From the NCBI GenBank assembly GCA_028622995.1, contig JAJQJQ010000005.1, positions 7,440,001-7,504,000 of the forward strand: a stretch of 64,000 nucleotides of DNA, in the 5' to 3' direction. Positions 20,320 to 35,500 of the stretch are shown in pieces. The DNA is from Panagrolaimus kolymaensis. Its lineage: Eukaryota > Nematoda > Chromadorea > Rhabditida > Panagrolaimidae. The notes below the pieces were generated by a model. That model ran no database searches and was not told the origin of the DNA. It was given only the letters and a program-made list of their open reading frames with translations. Each line of letters begins with the position of its first letter. The stretch's first letter is position 1. The position numbers and the translations under genes are program-made.

Positions 20320-21484
20320 ATTTCCTGCCTAAAAAATAAAAATAACTTTTGTTTCACAAACACAACTAACTTTTACTTTTTCAAAAAATCAGGATTTTCA
20401 AATTGATTGGATCCTCAACTTGTGTAACACGTGAAATCCTCTGTTATTATCCTGTCAACTGCATTAAAAAGAGGGAGACAATTACCCTCTTTTCTGACAG
20501 ATCCAAATTTGAGTCAAACAAACTTTTATTATTTCACGGTGAAAAAAGCAAAGCGCAATAAAAAAATTGTTGCTGCCTTTTTGATTCAATTGGGGAAATA
20601 AAAGATCATTATCGGTTTTTTTTTAATAATAATAAAAAAGAGAGAAGTCCATCAATCTTTTTTGGAAATTTTTATACGTTTATGTTTTGACAAATTTCTG
20701 TCAATTTTTTTATTAAAGGAACTTTGCTTACGTTGCTAACTCAGAGTTTTAACATTTTTTTGATAAGATTTTCTTTTTTGATTATTTTTTAAATGAAATT
20801 TAAAGTTCTTATCGCTTAATTTTCAGACATTAGTTAAAATAAAGGTTAATAATGCGAGGGTGGAGGTGGACATCAATAAACAGGAAAGAATAATACTAAG
20901 GAAAAAAATGGAAAAAGTTATGGAAAGTTTAAGAATGGTTGTGATCATTTATCAACCGAGCAAAAACCTTTTTGGGTTGTAATACCTTTAAAAAAAGGGG
21001 AAAGGAGTAAGAAAACGTCATTTTTAATACAAACTTTAAAGTAAAAAAAAGAATAAAAGTTTTCAACAGGAAAATGTAAAGCAAATGCGCCTTCCAAATA
21101 AAAATATCTGTCAAATCAAAAAATTTATTATAACAGTTTTTCTTTTTATTTAGCAAAAATGAAGCGGACACTTTTCTTGTTTTTTTTTCTATAAAGAATT
21201 TAGTATTTTAAATTACAACCTTGTATGTTATCAACGTGTATTTTTTAATAACTACATTGAAAATTTACGTATTTCTGTACTAAATCTTTTTTGTGGTAAG
21301 TTTCAAAGGTGCCATACAAAAATGCGTTAGGTTAATGCATTTCGACACTTTTTTATTTGTTGGTAATTTTTTCCCCTTCTTTTTTCTTTTCTTCCTCAAA
21401 AATGATTTTGATTCCTCATTTCATAATTCCATAAAACACCAAAGCGTTAATGTAAGACAAAGTTCAAAAAAAGGTAATATTTTA
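20320..21484. other. Intergenic region, about 1.2 kb
   Basis: AT-rich, with Lys/Phe low-complexity open frames on both strands. Nothing supportable seen. Confidence 0.5.
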
Positions 21485-23251
21485 TTATTCATTCTTAATT
21501 TTTCTTTTTAGTAACCGATTTACAAAAGTTTTTAAAATATAAAACACTGTTAATAAACCGCTTAAAATAATTAGATATGAAATAATTAAAACATCAATGC
21601 AAAAATATTCAAATATTCCCATATTTGCTGATTGCAATTGAATGTGTTCACCAAAAGTTTTAAAAGTTGTCGCATATTCAACCCATTTTATCAAAGTTTT
21701 CTCGGGTTTATGAGGAAAGCTTTCCAACATTCTTTGTAAATTTTTAGCATTTTCATAAAAAGTTTCATTAGTTAAAATTGTTTGAATCGCAAATGTCAAA
21801 GAATCCACGGTAATTTTCTTTTTGTTTAATCGAATGCCAACTCCTCGACTTTCAACAACATGGGCATTGTAATTTTGATCCAAAAAGAGTGGAATCGATA
21901 AAACGGGAGTACCAGAATGAGCCGATTCGAGAAGAGAATTGAGACCAGTATGAGAAACGAAAAGCTTAACTCGAGGATCATCTAAAAATGAAGCATTCCA
22001 AATTCAATAATTACAGTATTTTTAAAAAGCCTTTCTTTGCAAATTTTTAAGTCGAGACTAAATGAAAATTAAAAACTTACTCAATAATTCCACTTGTTGA
22101 ATCCATTTAACTGGAATAATGTTCGTATAATTTGTCAAAAAATCAGTATCTTCTCCATCATATTTCCAAATTACGGTATAATCAGGGAAATTGTTGAATG
22201 CCTTCGCAAAAATTTCTCGAACCACCAACGGAATTTGATCCGTTTTTGCTAATGAACCAAATGAAAAAATAATAGTTCCTTTAATTCGATGATTTAAAAT
22301 TTGATTAAATTCTTCTGAAAGTTTTCCTTTTTCTTTTAAAGTTATTCCACCAATTTGATGGACTTTATGGGAATATGGTCGACCAAGCTCAAGCAGGGGA
22401 TGAGAATTGACAAATATTTGTGAACTTAGTTTTGCAAGTTCTGTCAATGAAGGAAAAGATGAACCAAATTTGCGTCGAAAAACTTCAGTTTGACAATCAT
22501 GGTAACTTGGAAGGACAATTTGTTGTTGATATGTTCGATCCACCAATACCGCAAGCTTTTCAAACATTGACATTTTATCACCTTGATCATTATTTCGAAG
22601 AGGGTCTAAATCATGAAAAAAAGGTAAAAATAGAGTAAAAATGTATGACTAACTTGGAGTATAGCTTGCCATTGCAGGTAGCCCAAAAACAAGTGCCCAA
22701 TGATCGAGTAAAGCTGTAGCGCTGTAGATCATTACAGGTTTAATTCCTGCAAGATAAAAAAGTCCATGACCGCATGCATCATAAGCGGAAGACAATACAC
22801 CATCATATTTTCCTTCTTTAATCCATTCAAGCAGTGAAGGGTCATCAACCATTGCATTACAAAATTCTGTTAAAGTTTTTCGATAAAATGTTGGTTCATC
22901 ATCAAATGGACGATAAAATACATTATCAAATGGTTTAATGATATGAGTTGACGTTAGCCATGGAGATGGCGTCGTTAAACCAAATCGCCGAATTCGGCGA
23001 GCCAAAGTTGTTCCATTTGAAATAACTGTGGGATTCCATTCAATTATAAGTTTATCCTAAAACCAAAATACATTAATCAAGGAGGCTTATAAACTTCTCC
23101 AACTTACTACAGTATGCCCAGCATGAACCAAAGTATCAACAATTTTACCAGAAAACCCAATATGACTACTTCCCGGAAGGGTTTGATACACGAGAAGATT
23201 TAAAGAATAAATTAATTTAAAGCAAAGAAAAAATAATAAAAGTTGTTTCAT
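21485..23251 (-). CDS. UDP-glycosyltransferase (UGT family)
   Basis: Exons on the minus strand: 23251-23108, 23056-22654, 22605-22081 and 21981-21485, for 522 residues, the usual length of animal UGTs. A signal peptide opens the protein (MKQLLLFFLCFKLIYS). The aglycone-binding half includes GSSHIGFSGKIVDTLVHAGH. The nucleotide-sugar half carries IFSFGSLAKTDQIP and the UGT signature region (IPVKWIQQVELLNDPRVKLF, VSHTGLNSLLES, GTPVLSIPLFLDQNYNA). A single C-terminal membrane helix (LIISYLIILSGLLTVFYIL) is followed by a basic tail (NRLLKRKIKNE). The enzyme would conjugate lipophilic compounds to UDP-sugars from the ER lumen, typically in detoxification. All introns are 45-55 bases except the third, about 100. 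Confidence 0.95.
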
Positions 23252-24048
23252 TTCTATAATAAGTTAGATAATTTTCAGCAAATATTTTATAGTATCATTA
23301 AACGACAGGCATGAGTACAAGAGTCCTATCTTCAGAAATTTTTCTTCCTGGTTTTTAAACAAAGAGAAATACTATAATTTTTTTTATCACTGCACTCTTA
23401 ACCGAACGCTTTAAAATGATGAAGTGGGTAAAAATTCATAAGAAGAAATAAAAGAAAATCTAACATAAGAGCAAACATTGAATAAAAAAATTTGATGAAA
23501 GTACATTCGCGTGAACAATAAAAAAACGTTTTCTCATTTTATAGGCTTTTTTGATAAGGATGAAGACGACTGTTTGATAACAGTTTTTACCTTCATAGAA
23601 AACTTTAGAGTAGAAGAAGTAAAAAAACCGCTTCATGGATATTATCAAGCAAAAAATCTTCAATGTCGTAAATGAAAAAAAGCTAACAACTGTTTTTTAC
23701 AACTTACATAGACACAAAAAAAAATTAATAAAGTTTGATCAATAATAACACCTTTTTTATGCAGGTTTTTACCTATTTTTTTAAAGAAATTGTAAAAAAT
23801 ATAAATTAATTTATTTCATCGATAAAAAAGTTTTGGAGCAATTTTGGATTTTCAAAATACCTCTTCGTTTATGTTATTGCAATATCGTACCAACTTTCAC
23901 ATAAGTCCTACAAAGAAGGGATGATTGTATGAGAAATTTGGCTGAAAAAAGAATTTTTGCAGTGAAACAAAAAAAATAATGCCACATTTTTGTTTTTCTC
24001 AACTTTATAAAACTAAATATACCAATCGTCAAGCAAGCATATTCATCA
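23252..24048. other. Divergent promoter region between UGT and the plus-strand gene
   Basis: About 0.8 kb of AT-rich sequence between two divergently transcribed genes, so it should hold both promoters. No specific site could be picked. Confidence 0.5.
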
Positions 24049-25475
24049 ATGCCATCTTTGAACTACGATATTCTTGTTGATATTGCAAGAGAAGCTAGTA
24101 AAGATCAACCAATAGCTGCAAAATTTGGATTAACTGGTAAACAATGTTGGAAAGCAGTGGAAGAAGTTGCATCAAAATCTAAAAAGCTTAAACTTTTTCT
24201 TTACCATGAAAAATATTTTGAATTTGGAGAGGTATGTTTTTTAAAATTATTAAATTTTGCGTAAGAAGAAGAAGAAACAAGCGAAAGTTTTTATTTGTTT
24301 TCGAACACTTTTGTCAAACAACTTTCAAAAGTTTTCGTAATGAAAAGAAATGGTAAAATAAAATGGTTGCCTCTTCGCTCGCTCGCTTCTTAGTTTTTCT
24401 TTACCATTCACATTTTCATTATTCTAATTGTTCATGTTTTAGGTTGATCCTATATATCGTTTCTTTTACGAGAAGCCATATTCTGAAAAGTTACTCCAAC
24501 TTTTTGTCAATTCTGTCACTGAAGTTTACATAAAGGACTATCAATTTTTCAATCATCCTCTCCATGAAAAAATCGTTTCTATGCTTTCTTTATCAAAGAG
24601 TAAGGATTTTTTCTTCATTGTTTTGTTTTCGTTTCATTGGTGTTTCAGAGCTTGTTACCATAAAATGTGAAAAAGAAATCGAATGGTATAGTTCTTTTAT
24701 TGAAATGGTCTCATCTTGTTCAAAAACACTCAAAAAGTTAACAACACCTATGCATTACCTGGGCACATCAAAAACGGATGAGCTTGACTTAGAATACTTG
24801 GGTTTTGAAGCTTATAAAGTGTCAGAATCTGAATTACCTGGCTCAAGATGGAAGGCTTCAACTTTAAGAATACATCTTGAAGGCTGGTTAAACCAATTGT
24901 GTGATTTGGTTGTTTTTCGTTGGCAGAAGTAAGCTTTTTAACGTCCTTTATTTATAACAATTATCAATATTTTTAGTTATTCTGTGATGAAACTGATCGT
25001 TTATGTTGACAAATACATTATTCTCTGTCCAGATAAGTTCTGTAAAGTTCTCAAGCAAATAAAGGACATCTTTCCTTCTGTTAACGATGTTGAATTCCAG
25101 TTAGATAACTACAAATGCTATGCTCATATTTCGGAAGTCGAAGAACCTTATAACATGATAATGGAATATCTCAATAAGAAACGTTTGCCTTATAAGCTAA
25201 AGCTTGACTGGTCTAATACATTCACGCTTACCAAAATTACTGTATGTTTTTTTTTGTATTTTTTCTTTACTAATATTTTTATCGTCTTTTAGCCTGAATT
25301 TATTGAAAAATGCAAGCAACGTTTTTGTGATTTCAAGTTTGTCGATAGAACATCTGATTTTGGCATTGAAATTGGGTTTGAGAAATTTAACATTGGTGAT
25401 TCAAAGGAAGTTTTTATGGTATACCACTTCGATGAAATGCAAGAAGCTTACTTTGATCCACACAACATTTTTTAA
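24049..25475 (+). CDS. Unrecognised five-exon protein, possibly F-box related
   Basis: Exons 24049-24231, 24443-24599, 24649-24928, 24977-25241 and 25293-25475 give 355 residues with every phase matching. The N-terminus (LNYDILVDIAREASKDQPIA, then KQCWKAVEEVASKSK) is reminiscent of an F-box (LPxDILxxI...). The rest has no motif I know. Charged and aromatic stretches such as PGSRWKASTLRIHLEGW and FPSVNDVEFQLDNYKCYAH resemble the C-terminal halves of clade IV nematode F-box-like proteins. An AAGCATATTCATCA leader precedes the ATG. The first intron (211 bases) is the longest in the gene. Confidence 0.6.
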
Positions 25476-26546
25476 TTGTTTTCTTTTGTCATGTTTTCAT
25501 TATTTTTTACAGTTTTTTGTACTCCTTTTTTGTATGTTTGTAATAAAAACTTTCTATCCTACATCATAATTTTTATTGTCCGTTTTTTCGTTCGCCAGTA
25601 CATGATTGGAAATACTTCAAGGGAAAAAAGAAAAATAAATGAAAAAATTAGCGTAAATAGTAATGAAGTAATAATGAGCTGTTGTTAACTATGAAGTGCT
25701 TTGAATATTTTGCGATTCTTGAAAAATGGTTTTATAAGATCCAAATTAAGGTATTGCTGAAAAAGCATTGGCGATGCACGTAAAAAAATGACTCAAAAAA
25801 TAGTATTGTTATAGTTTTGATTCATTAAATTTTTATCAATTTTTGATAATTAAAAAAATACTAGCGTAAATGTTTTGCGTGTGGGTGTGTAAGCAATGTG
25901 ATTTGCTGGGGACAATTTAGGGCAAGCTTTGATCTTAAAGAAGTAAATTAGCTTTGGATGTAACGGAGATGAGTATTTTAAACTCTTGGGTGAGGATCAC
26001 GTAATTAATGACAAATTTTTTGTATTAATTTTCATAAAAAAAGCTTCAAGGTAGGCCGTAGCGCACGACGTTTCTAGTCATTTAAGTAAATTCCCTTGAA
26101 TTTGAAAAACTATTCTGGGTTTTTTTTAAAAATATTTAATGTTATTTTCCTTTTGGGGAATGGTGTATTAATTATGAAGCGGTAGTTGTCTGCTAGCTTT
26201 GATATAAAAAATATGATTCATTTATTGTTTAAAAAATCTGTACAACAAAGAAGCAAATTAAATTACGGCTTTAAAAGAAACCAAATAAATCCCTTAATTT
26301 ACTATTACTTGGGATACGGTGCCGTTAAATGCTTTATCGTTTTGCATAATAAAAAAAAATGAAAGAAAGAAAAAAACACAATTTCAACAAAAATGAGGAT
26401 TCGATAAACTATAAAATAAAAGTCGTTTGGGTGTATGTATTTCTGTCTTTTTTAAAAGTAGGTATTTTCTTTTAAATAATAATAATGGCAGCAGCTTGAT
26501 TTAGAAATTGGAATGCCTATTCTTGTCTATTACTCAAGTTGAAAAT
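25476..26546. other. Intergenic region, about 1.1 kb
   Basis: AT-rich. Both neighbouring genes end here (convergent). No coding frame or repeat recognised. Confidence 0.5.
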
Positions 26547-29500
26547 TTAACCCCTTCGGGAAGGTTTTAAAAGTCCAAGTTCTTTGATTGCTTTATATTG
26601 ATCGGGTATTTCCATCAAAGCATTAAGGGCAAATGATGCTTCTTGGTTGGGTGCATTGAACATGACCTGGAAAATGATATGTAAAAATCACGGTAATTAT
26701 TAGTAAGGCGCTTGAAGAGAATAATCCATCTTTTGTATTGTGCTTTTCTTTAAGCTTCTGAAATTTTTGATCATCACATACCTTGTGGAAATCAACAAAG
26801 TGGAAATTATCAAACAAGCGTTTCGGAAGAGATTCATCGAAACGTGTCATACATGCCCATGGACCATCACCAACACCGACCCTAAATTTTTTATTTATTA
26901 ATACAATTAAAAGAGTCTGAGATGCTTACATAATAATAGACAAAGGATAATGTGAAGCAGCGGCGATAGCTTTTTGGTTGATTTTTTCATTTGTAACTTG
27001 CCCATCCGCGACAATAACCAATATATGATATGAATGTTTTTCGCGACAAATTTCAATTGCACGTTCAATAAGCGGCACAAAATTTGTTGGTCCTGACATT
27101 TTAATATCGGGAGTTTTTTCATTATAAACTTTGAGGACTTCTAAAAGTTTGGTTTTTTTAATCGAAAGGTCATAAATTGAAGGGAGGCCAACCTTCAAAG
27201 CCTTTACATTCTGCATCAAAATCAATCCTATCAACCAAATTAAAGATATTTTGATCCGTCACTTCTTCATCACCAAACCCATAAACAGGAATGACGCCAT
27301 CGGCATCAAAAGATGAAAGAGTTTTTCCAACAATTTCAATTACCTAAAAGTTTGGTTAATTTATCGAAAATGATTTTGATTTTGATTCAAGAAATTTTAG
27401 AGTGAAAAATCCAAAAGTAACTTTGATTATAAAATTTTGCTGTTTCTGTTTTTCTTTTATTTTTTACGACGATACCTGTTGATATGGATTTGCTTCATCA
27501 GCGCCAATTTCATGTAAGCTTCGATTATCATATGTTCTTTCCCCTTGATAATAATTTGATCGAGTATAATCAATACCAAAAATAAGATTTGAATATTCAA
27601 GACCAGCCTAAAATTTAATATTTTTATGCTATCCATCTTTTTATCTATGATTTTAATTGCTTACATCTTTAATAGCTCTAATAATATCTTGGAGAGTCTT
27701 AAATCGTGGCAAATTGTGTGGGCTACCAATATTAAGGGCCATAAGTAAACTATTGCGACGAACAGGAGCGCTAAAAAAGAGATATGATTAGGTAAATTTT
27801 TCCAGGCGATATAAATCTTACAAAGATGGAGCTTCATTTTGTCGCAATTCACGATGTCTACGTTCACGTTCCTTTTTCAATGGCTTTTTAAGAATGGATG
27901 GTTTATTCATTTCTGCAACGCTCATCGTCATATCCATTGATAAATCCATTGTTTTTTCTGTGACATCAGTGGCAAATGAAACTCTAAAAAATAGGTTCGA
28001 TAAAAAATTTCATGACTATTTTTTTCTATTTACCTTTTTTCTTTCGCTTCTCTTTCTCTCTCCTTTTCTTGTGAAGCATTGGAATAACCCCGTCTAAGAC
28101 GAATAAGGGAAGCGGCTTCACATTTAAATTGTTCAACCATTTCAAATACAGATTCCTTCCATGCATAACTGGTACTTTGTTCGTGTTTCCATCGTTGGGA
28201 TTCAATAGTAGTATCCATTCGAATAACCGTTTCTTTAGCATATTCTGTATTCAATGAAATTGGTTCAATATCTCGTGGAGAACACTGCAACACCCTTGAC
28301 ACAGCAATCGAATCTTGCATTCGTCTTACTTCTGTGGCATCAATATCCACATTTTCAGATTTTGAAGCAGTAATTTCGCGTTTAATTGGTTCAATGCTAG
28401 ATGGAATTTTATGGATAACAAAGGATTCAAGAATGGGTGAAGGTTTGGTAAGGGTTACGTTACACTCATCACCAGATATTTGGGATGCTGCTTTACAACC
28501 AATTGTATAACCACCACCATATTTAGCCATGGGTCGAGTGATTTCTGTTTCAGCTTCATTAATTTTATTTGATTGAATTGCAATATTTGTAACAATTTCA
28601 TTTGTTTCTGACTGAGCTGATTGAAATCTTGCATCAGATTTATTTGGTGCTGCAAGAACAATGGTAGTTTCACCATGGAATAATTTTGAACTTTGTAAAG
28701 CCCAATTTGTATTTTGTTCTTCTTGAGTAGAATGTCCGCAAGATTTAAGAATGGGTTCATGATTATTTGCAGCTTTGAGGGTTAAATGTGTTCCTTGTGC
28801 AGCTTGAGGCTTATCAATATCTCGTTGAATATCAATTGATTTATCTTCTGATCTTGAAGTTGAAAGGAAGAATGATCCACCAAACCTTGCTTCATACAAT
28901 GTTCGATCATCAGATTGATATTGTTCAGGACGTTTAAGTTGAACATTATTCATTAATTCAACTTGTTTACTTTCAGTTATTTTAACTGAAGGATTTTCAA
29001 TTGTTCGAGCTGCAGGTCGTTGAATTCCTGTTGCAAAATAACTATCAGGTTTCTGTAATTGAGTTATCATAGAAGTTGTTGAATCTTTTGCAAATCCAGT
29101 ATCCAATTTTTGTGGTTCACCTTCACGTTTCAAAACAATAATTTTTTCTGGAGCAGATAAATCTTTATCTTTTGCTTTTGGATTAGCAATATCTTGATTA
29201 AGTGTAACATTTTCATCACCCGCTGCTTCAACCCGTAATACGATATTTCCACCAAATCTTTTATCCTTTTTAATTTCTATAATATCTTCATTAGATTCTA
29301 ATCGATTCCATTGACAATTAATATTTTCTGTGCGTTCTTGGGATTCTTTAACACGTAAAATGAAAGGTTCCGCGTGCAGGGCACTCCGAAGTGTTGTGCC
29401 AGTTAGTTCGATATCAGGTTTACGTAACATATGTGAAAGATATCCTGCATCGGTATCCCCTGCTTCAAGGCAACGAAGCAGTTGATCATTAAGTGAATTA

Positions 29501-32500
29501 GCACATTTTGCAGTATATTCTGTGATGGCTTGATTAGGAGCAGGGTTATATATTGTATTTTCAAGGGTTATAGTTTTATCTGATGCATGTGGAGTGCGAA
29601 GGTAAAGTGAACCACCAAATTTGGGTTCTATGGTAGTTTTATCAACTCCTTGATGACTTTCTGGTTTTTGGAAATCAATATTAGTTGTAGAAGAATGGGT
29701 TTGTGATTCTTTAACATTTAAATTTTGTGGAGCAAAAGTGTTAGCAGCTTTTGTGGTGAGAATTGTTTGAAGTGTTGATTGAGGACGATAAAGTTGACAA
29801 TGAATTGATGCATCTTTTGAAGTGCTGGCTCGAGAATAAAATGGTTCAAGGATTGTATTATTAGAACATTTAATGGTTTTGGCTGCTTCCAAATCGCGTT
29901 GAACATCTTTGATGAGATTTCCATTAGGCAAAGTGGTAGTTTCATCGGTAACATAATTAGTTCGAAGAAAGAATGAACCACCATTGCGTTTTTCATCAAT
30001 AACTTTAATGGATTGATCTGAAACATCGTTGGGTTTTCGGAATTGACAATTTGTGATTTGTTCAATATTAGTTGATTCTGGTGTTCGATGTTGAATGGAT
30101 GGATGGGAATTGGATGCAGTAAGCATAATACCAATATCCTTTCGATCTGCTTCCTTCTTCCAATCTTCATAAACATGGCTTTGAATATCAGTCGATGCTG
30201 GAGTTTTATGTTCGAGTTTTTCATCTCTTGAAGTTTTAATTGTCTTTTCAGCTTCAAGTTGGGTTGATTTTCCAGAAGAAATATCCAAATTCTTTTCAAC
30301 TTTTTCATCACTTGCAGCTTTTGTGGCAAGCCCCAATTTTCCACCATCTGCTGGGATAATCTTTTTAAATTCTGAAATTTCTGCTTCATCATCATGGAAA
30401 TAATTTGCATGTAAAATGCTTTCAACATTTGATGATTCCACAACACGCAATGCAGCCGAAATCGAATGTGATGCCCTCTCAACGGAAGTAGCCCTTTCGC
30501 GTTGTTCAGTTTTTTGTAAAGCCGCGTGCAGGCCCTTCTCAAATTTCTTTGATGATGGAGTTGAAAGGGTCAAAGGTTCGGCATTATTAGAAATGAGATA
30601 AGTTTTATCAATTTTTTCTATTCTTGAACGAGAATCTTGAAGCTCTCGAGTAAAATCTCGTTCATCAAGTTCAGAAGCTTGAGTGCGAAGATAAAATTTG
30701 CCTCCATCATTCTTTTCAATAATGGTTTTAGAAAGGTCTTCCTTGGAAATGGGTTGTCGAAATTCAGTGTAAGTGATTTGTGAAATATCTGTGGATTCTC
30801 TTGCTTTGATTTTAGCAGAATCTCTATTTTTATCCTTAATTCTAATTGCATCAGAAGCTTCTGATTGTGGCCGATTATAGCTTTGTTGAGTATGGAATTC
30901 TTCCAAACTGGCTTCTTTAGTTGTAAGACTTTGAGGTTCACCACGATTTCCACTAATTATTGTGAGTTCCTTCTTTTCAAATTCATTTATTTTTTCAAGA
31001 AGTCTTTCAACTTGAAGTTTTACATCTTCAGCAGCATCAGTTTGAAGTTTGAAACCTCCAACAAAGTTTGGAATCAAATTCAACTTTGAAATCGCTTCTT
31101 TTTGCTCATCTTTTCGCCATTGATAATTTACAGTATTAACTTCATCACGGGATTCATGCATTCTTTGCTTAAGTGCTGGATAAACATTGGCACATTTTCG
31201 AAGTCTTTCAACATTATCAGTGGATGGCGAGCGATTAAAGGAATAATTAGTGGACATATTTTCATGAATAGCTTCCAAAGTTCTGAATGAAAGTTCTGAA
31301 AGACTGCGTTGAACAATTTTTCGTTTAATTTGTTCATTTTCTTGTAGACGCGAAAGATTCATAGCAATATTTTTATCTTCTCTACTTGCAGCTTTTGTAT
31401 CAAGCACAATCAAACCACCATAATTTGAATCCTTTTGAATTTTTTCAATAGCAGTACTTTGAATTTCTTTTTCATAAACATATCCAACTTGAGCGGATTT
31501 TTCAGTCATTTCAAACATTTTTGCAAATGCTGGTGATCCTTCAAATGGAACTTGGATTCGTTTTTCTGCAATTTCTTTGGATTCTTGAATATCCCATTGC
31601 TCATTCACGGTCATCTTTTCATCCGTGGCAGCTTTTGTTTTGAGAGTTGATGGTTCAATGGTTCTTGGAATGGTAACATCAATATTGGAATCACCAAATC
31701 GGGTTTCATTTGAAGTTAATTGAGCATAAAGAAGGGCATCATCCTCTTCAAATTCATCCGCATCAAGTTTGGGGCCTTCAATGGTTCGAGGAATGATAAT
31801 GGTTTTAACCATTTCATCTTTAGCTATTCCACGACCTTGCAAATCGACTGCAATTTTAATTTTCTCATCCCCAGATGCTTCACATTCAAGCTCTTCACTT
31901 GGAATTGTTCGAGCAGAAATAATTTTCTTTTCAATTCTTTCCATTGCCGCGCCTTTAGCAAGTTGAGTATTAATACTTGTTTGATCAGAATCTGCTGCTT
32001 CTGTTACCAATTCACCGGCTGAAATTGTAAACGATGAAGGTACAATAGTTTCAGCAACTTTAGGTTGTTTCATTGCATCAATTTGATGCAAATTTATTTG
32101 TGCAGAAAATTTAACATCACCAGATGGCTGACATATTATTGAACCTGATTCTGAACGTGCTATGAGATGCTTCTTTTCCGCGCCCTCTTGGGCTTCAATA
32201 GGACGAGAAAGCTTCGTTTCAACCTCCGGTGCAGAAGCAATTCCAAAAGTTTTTGTAACATTTTCCTTTGTTTTAATGGGTAATGTAACTGTTGTATGAG
32301 CAGATTTTTCTCCTGCATTCCATTGCTCACTCACGGATGTAAATTGTTCAGAGGATTCAACTGTGGTAAGTCGAGAGTAAAGATTGATAGAATTCGCGAG
32401 ATCGATATGAGCTTCCAAATCACGGAAAACTGTTTTCCAAGAAGATAAAATTTCAACGCCATCCGCTGAGGTTTCCACCAATGGAAGTATGCCTCCACTA

Positions 32501-35500
32501 GCTTGATTAGCTTGGACGAATTTTTGATCAACCGATGCTGAACTTGGAGTATGAAGTAGCATGCCACCCGCTTCAATATTTTCAATTCGACTTGCCCGAG
32601 CTTTAAGATTTGCTTCAGCTTTGTTCTTTTGTTTGAGAATAAAATCTGCTGAAGCATCCGAAGAATATCCAGACCATTCAACAGTTTTAAAAGTTTCAAC
32701 ATCACTAACTGCTTGAGTTTTTAAGGTTTGATAAAGGGTGGCACTAACATCCACGATATGATCAACTCTTGCACTTTTCTTTCCCATTGGCATTTGAACA
32801 AGCAAAATCCCAGCATCCATACTTTCATTTGAACTTTCAATAAAACCCACACTCGTTCCAACATCTTTTGTAACCTCATCGAGTTTCTTATGAAACTCTT
32901 CAGTATTACCAGATTTTATGAAAGCATCGGTTAGTTCAGCCACAGCAACGCAAAAACGTTGATTTTGTTCTTCATTAACTTTTATGGGATAGCGATAATC
33001 TTGAGTTTCTGATGCTTCACGCTTTCTCATGTCATGAGAACTTTCAACTGCGGATTCGGAAGAAGCGTGAGTTCGAAGGGATGCTGCATCATGAACTTTT
33101 TCAGCTTCAATTAATTCAAATTCGAGCTCATTTAAAATTGTTCGCCATTCACCTGTGACTGATTTAAGTTCAATATTTTCTTCTTTAAATGTTATTTCAT
33201 CGACAATTTGAACTGGAATATCTTGAACTTTTGGACATTCTTGTGTGGCTATGGGAGTCATCGATTGTAGGGTAGTTTGAGTTTTTTGTGATATTTCACT
33301 TTCAAGCTTCATAGCTTCTTCAAAAGTTTCTGTTGAAATTGTTTGAATTTGTGCTGCTTCTTGAAGTTGTTCAGCAACTTGAGTTTTAGCAACTTTAGTT
33401 TGGAATTCATCCTTGTATTCTCGTTTTTCAGGAACATTAATTTCTGCTGAAGCTTTCTTCAGTCGATCTGAAGTTATTTGACACATAAAAGCTGCGCCAT
33501 CAACATTTTCTTCAGTGAATTTCTGCACTTTTGGGGTTTCTGTTATTTCAATAATTTTCACTTTTTCTTCTTCCATTTCTTTTTCTTCCCCTAATTGATG
33601 CCTTTGAACTCTATTTTCTTCCATAATTTCGATTTTTTCATATTCTTCCGTTAATTCTTCTTCTGAAATTTTCTTTTCAATCAAATTAGTTTCAATTTGG
33701 GTGGTGGCTTGATTCACAGCAAGTGCGTTTTCAACGATGACAGAGCTTCGCTCCTCCACGGAGCTTGGAGGCCTTAAACCGATTGCAATGGCGGTCATTT
33801 CACTTTCTCCTTTAGCTATTTCTTTAGTGGAACGCTTAACAATTACGTCACCAAGAGGAGTTTCGGGTGCTTCAGTGAATTTTGCGGAAGTTAGGTCTTT
33901 TTGGGTATCAGTTTGAGAAATAGCAGCTTGAGACTCATATGGTTTTTGTGTAAGAGCTTCATCGACAGAGGCTTTTTCTTCTGAAGCTGCTTTTAAAGTT
34001 CTCTCTTGAGATGAACGAGTGGTTTCTTGGAATTTTGAAACTGTGGCAAGATCGGTATCCACGATTTCATGTTGCTCGATTAAATTTCTCATTGTTTCTT
34101 GGCTTTCCTTAAGTCTTGCAGAAATTTCAGCTTGACTGGCAGACTTTATTACGCCTTGTGTGCCTTCTTGAACTTCCGATGAAACCATTGAAGTTTCAAC
34201 TCCTCTCTTCTCATCACCAGAAGCTTTTATTTGAGCACTAATATCAGTTTTAGTCGCTGATTTTTGAACGGTGTCAATACCTTCTTGGGATTGTTTCATT
34301 ACGATGGTACTTTCAGTGGCTTGTTTTTCATCACCTGCAGCTTTCATAGCTGCTTGGAGTGCGACTTGATTAACATCTTTTTGTGTGGTATCAGCTTCGT
34401 GTTTTTTATCAGGAGAAATTACAGAAGTTATAATTTCCTGGTTCTCTTCCGATGAAGCTTTCATGAAACTTTCTTCTGATGAACGTTGATTTTCACGAAG
34501 TTTAGAAGTTGTGACAAGATCGGTCTCAACTATTTCATGTTGTTCAATTAAATTACGCATTGTTTCTTGACTTTCTTTTAATCTTGCAGTAATTTCCGTT
34601 TGACTCGCAGATTTCATAGCTCCTTCAGTTAGTTCCTTTTCTTCAGATGATGCAAAGGTTGTATCAATTTGCTTTCTTTCATCCCCAGCAGCTTTCATGT
34701 GTGCGCTTTGCTGCTCTGCAGCAGACATTTTTGAAGTTAAATCCGCTTCAAGATCTTGATCTTTTTGTTGTTCAAGATTGAATCCTGCTTTCGCTTCTTC
34801 CTCTTTTGTTGCTGATGTTTTAAGTTTTTCACTTTCTTTGCGATCTGATTTTAGAGTCTTTTCCATTTTATCTGAAGCTTCATCGTGTTTAAATTCGCTT
34901 TGAGTTGAAGCGATTGTATCACCAGCTGCTTTCATGGAACGTTCTTGAGATGATCGAGGGCTTTCTTGAACTTTACGAATTGTTGTGAGATCAGTATCCA
35001 CAATTTCATGTTGTTCTATTAAATTTCTCATTGTTTCTTGCCTTTCTTTGAGTTTAACAGCGATTTCAGTTTGACTTGCCGATTTTATAACTCCTTGAGT
35101 TTGGTCATGTTCCTCTGATGATTCAAAAGTAGTTTGAATTTCACGACGTTCCTCGCCAGCTGCTTTCATTTGAGCGTGGATTCCACTTTGACTGGGAGAT
35201 TTTATGATTCCATGAGCAAGTTGTTGCTCATCGGAGGCCGTGAAAGAAGTGTTTATTTCCTTCTTTTCATCTCCAGATGCCTTGATTTTTGCTGCAACAT
35301 CAGCCTTGCTAGGTGATTTTTGAAGTGCTTCAGTGCTGCGTCTTTGTTCAACCGAGTCAATGGAAGTTTCCATTTGCCGTGTTTCTTCTGTTGAAGCTTT
35401 TATCGACCTCTCTTGTGATGATCTTAAACTATCAGGAACTTGTTTAATGGTTGCAAGATCGGTATCCACGATTTCATGTTGTTCGATCAAATTTCTCATG

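Noticed and set aside
28030..28241. Many 60-270-codon frames on both strands across 28-50 kb
   Set aside because: They are shadows of the giant coding frames in other phases, open because of the skewed codon composition.
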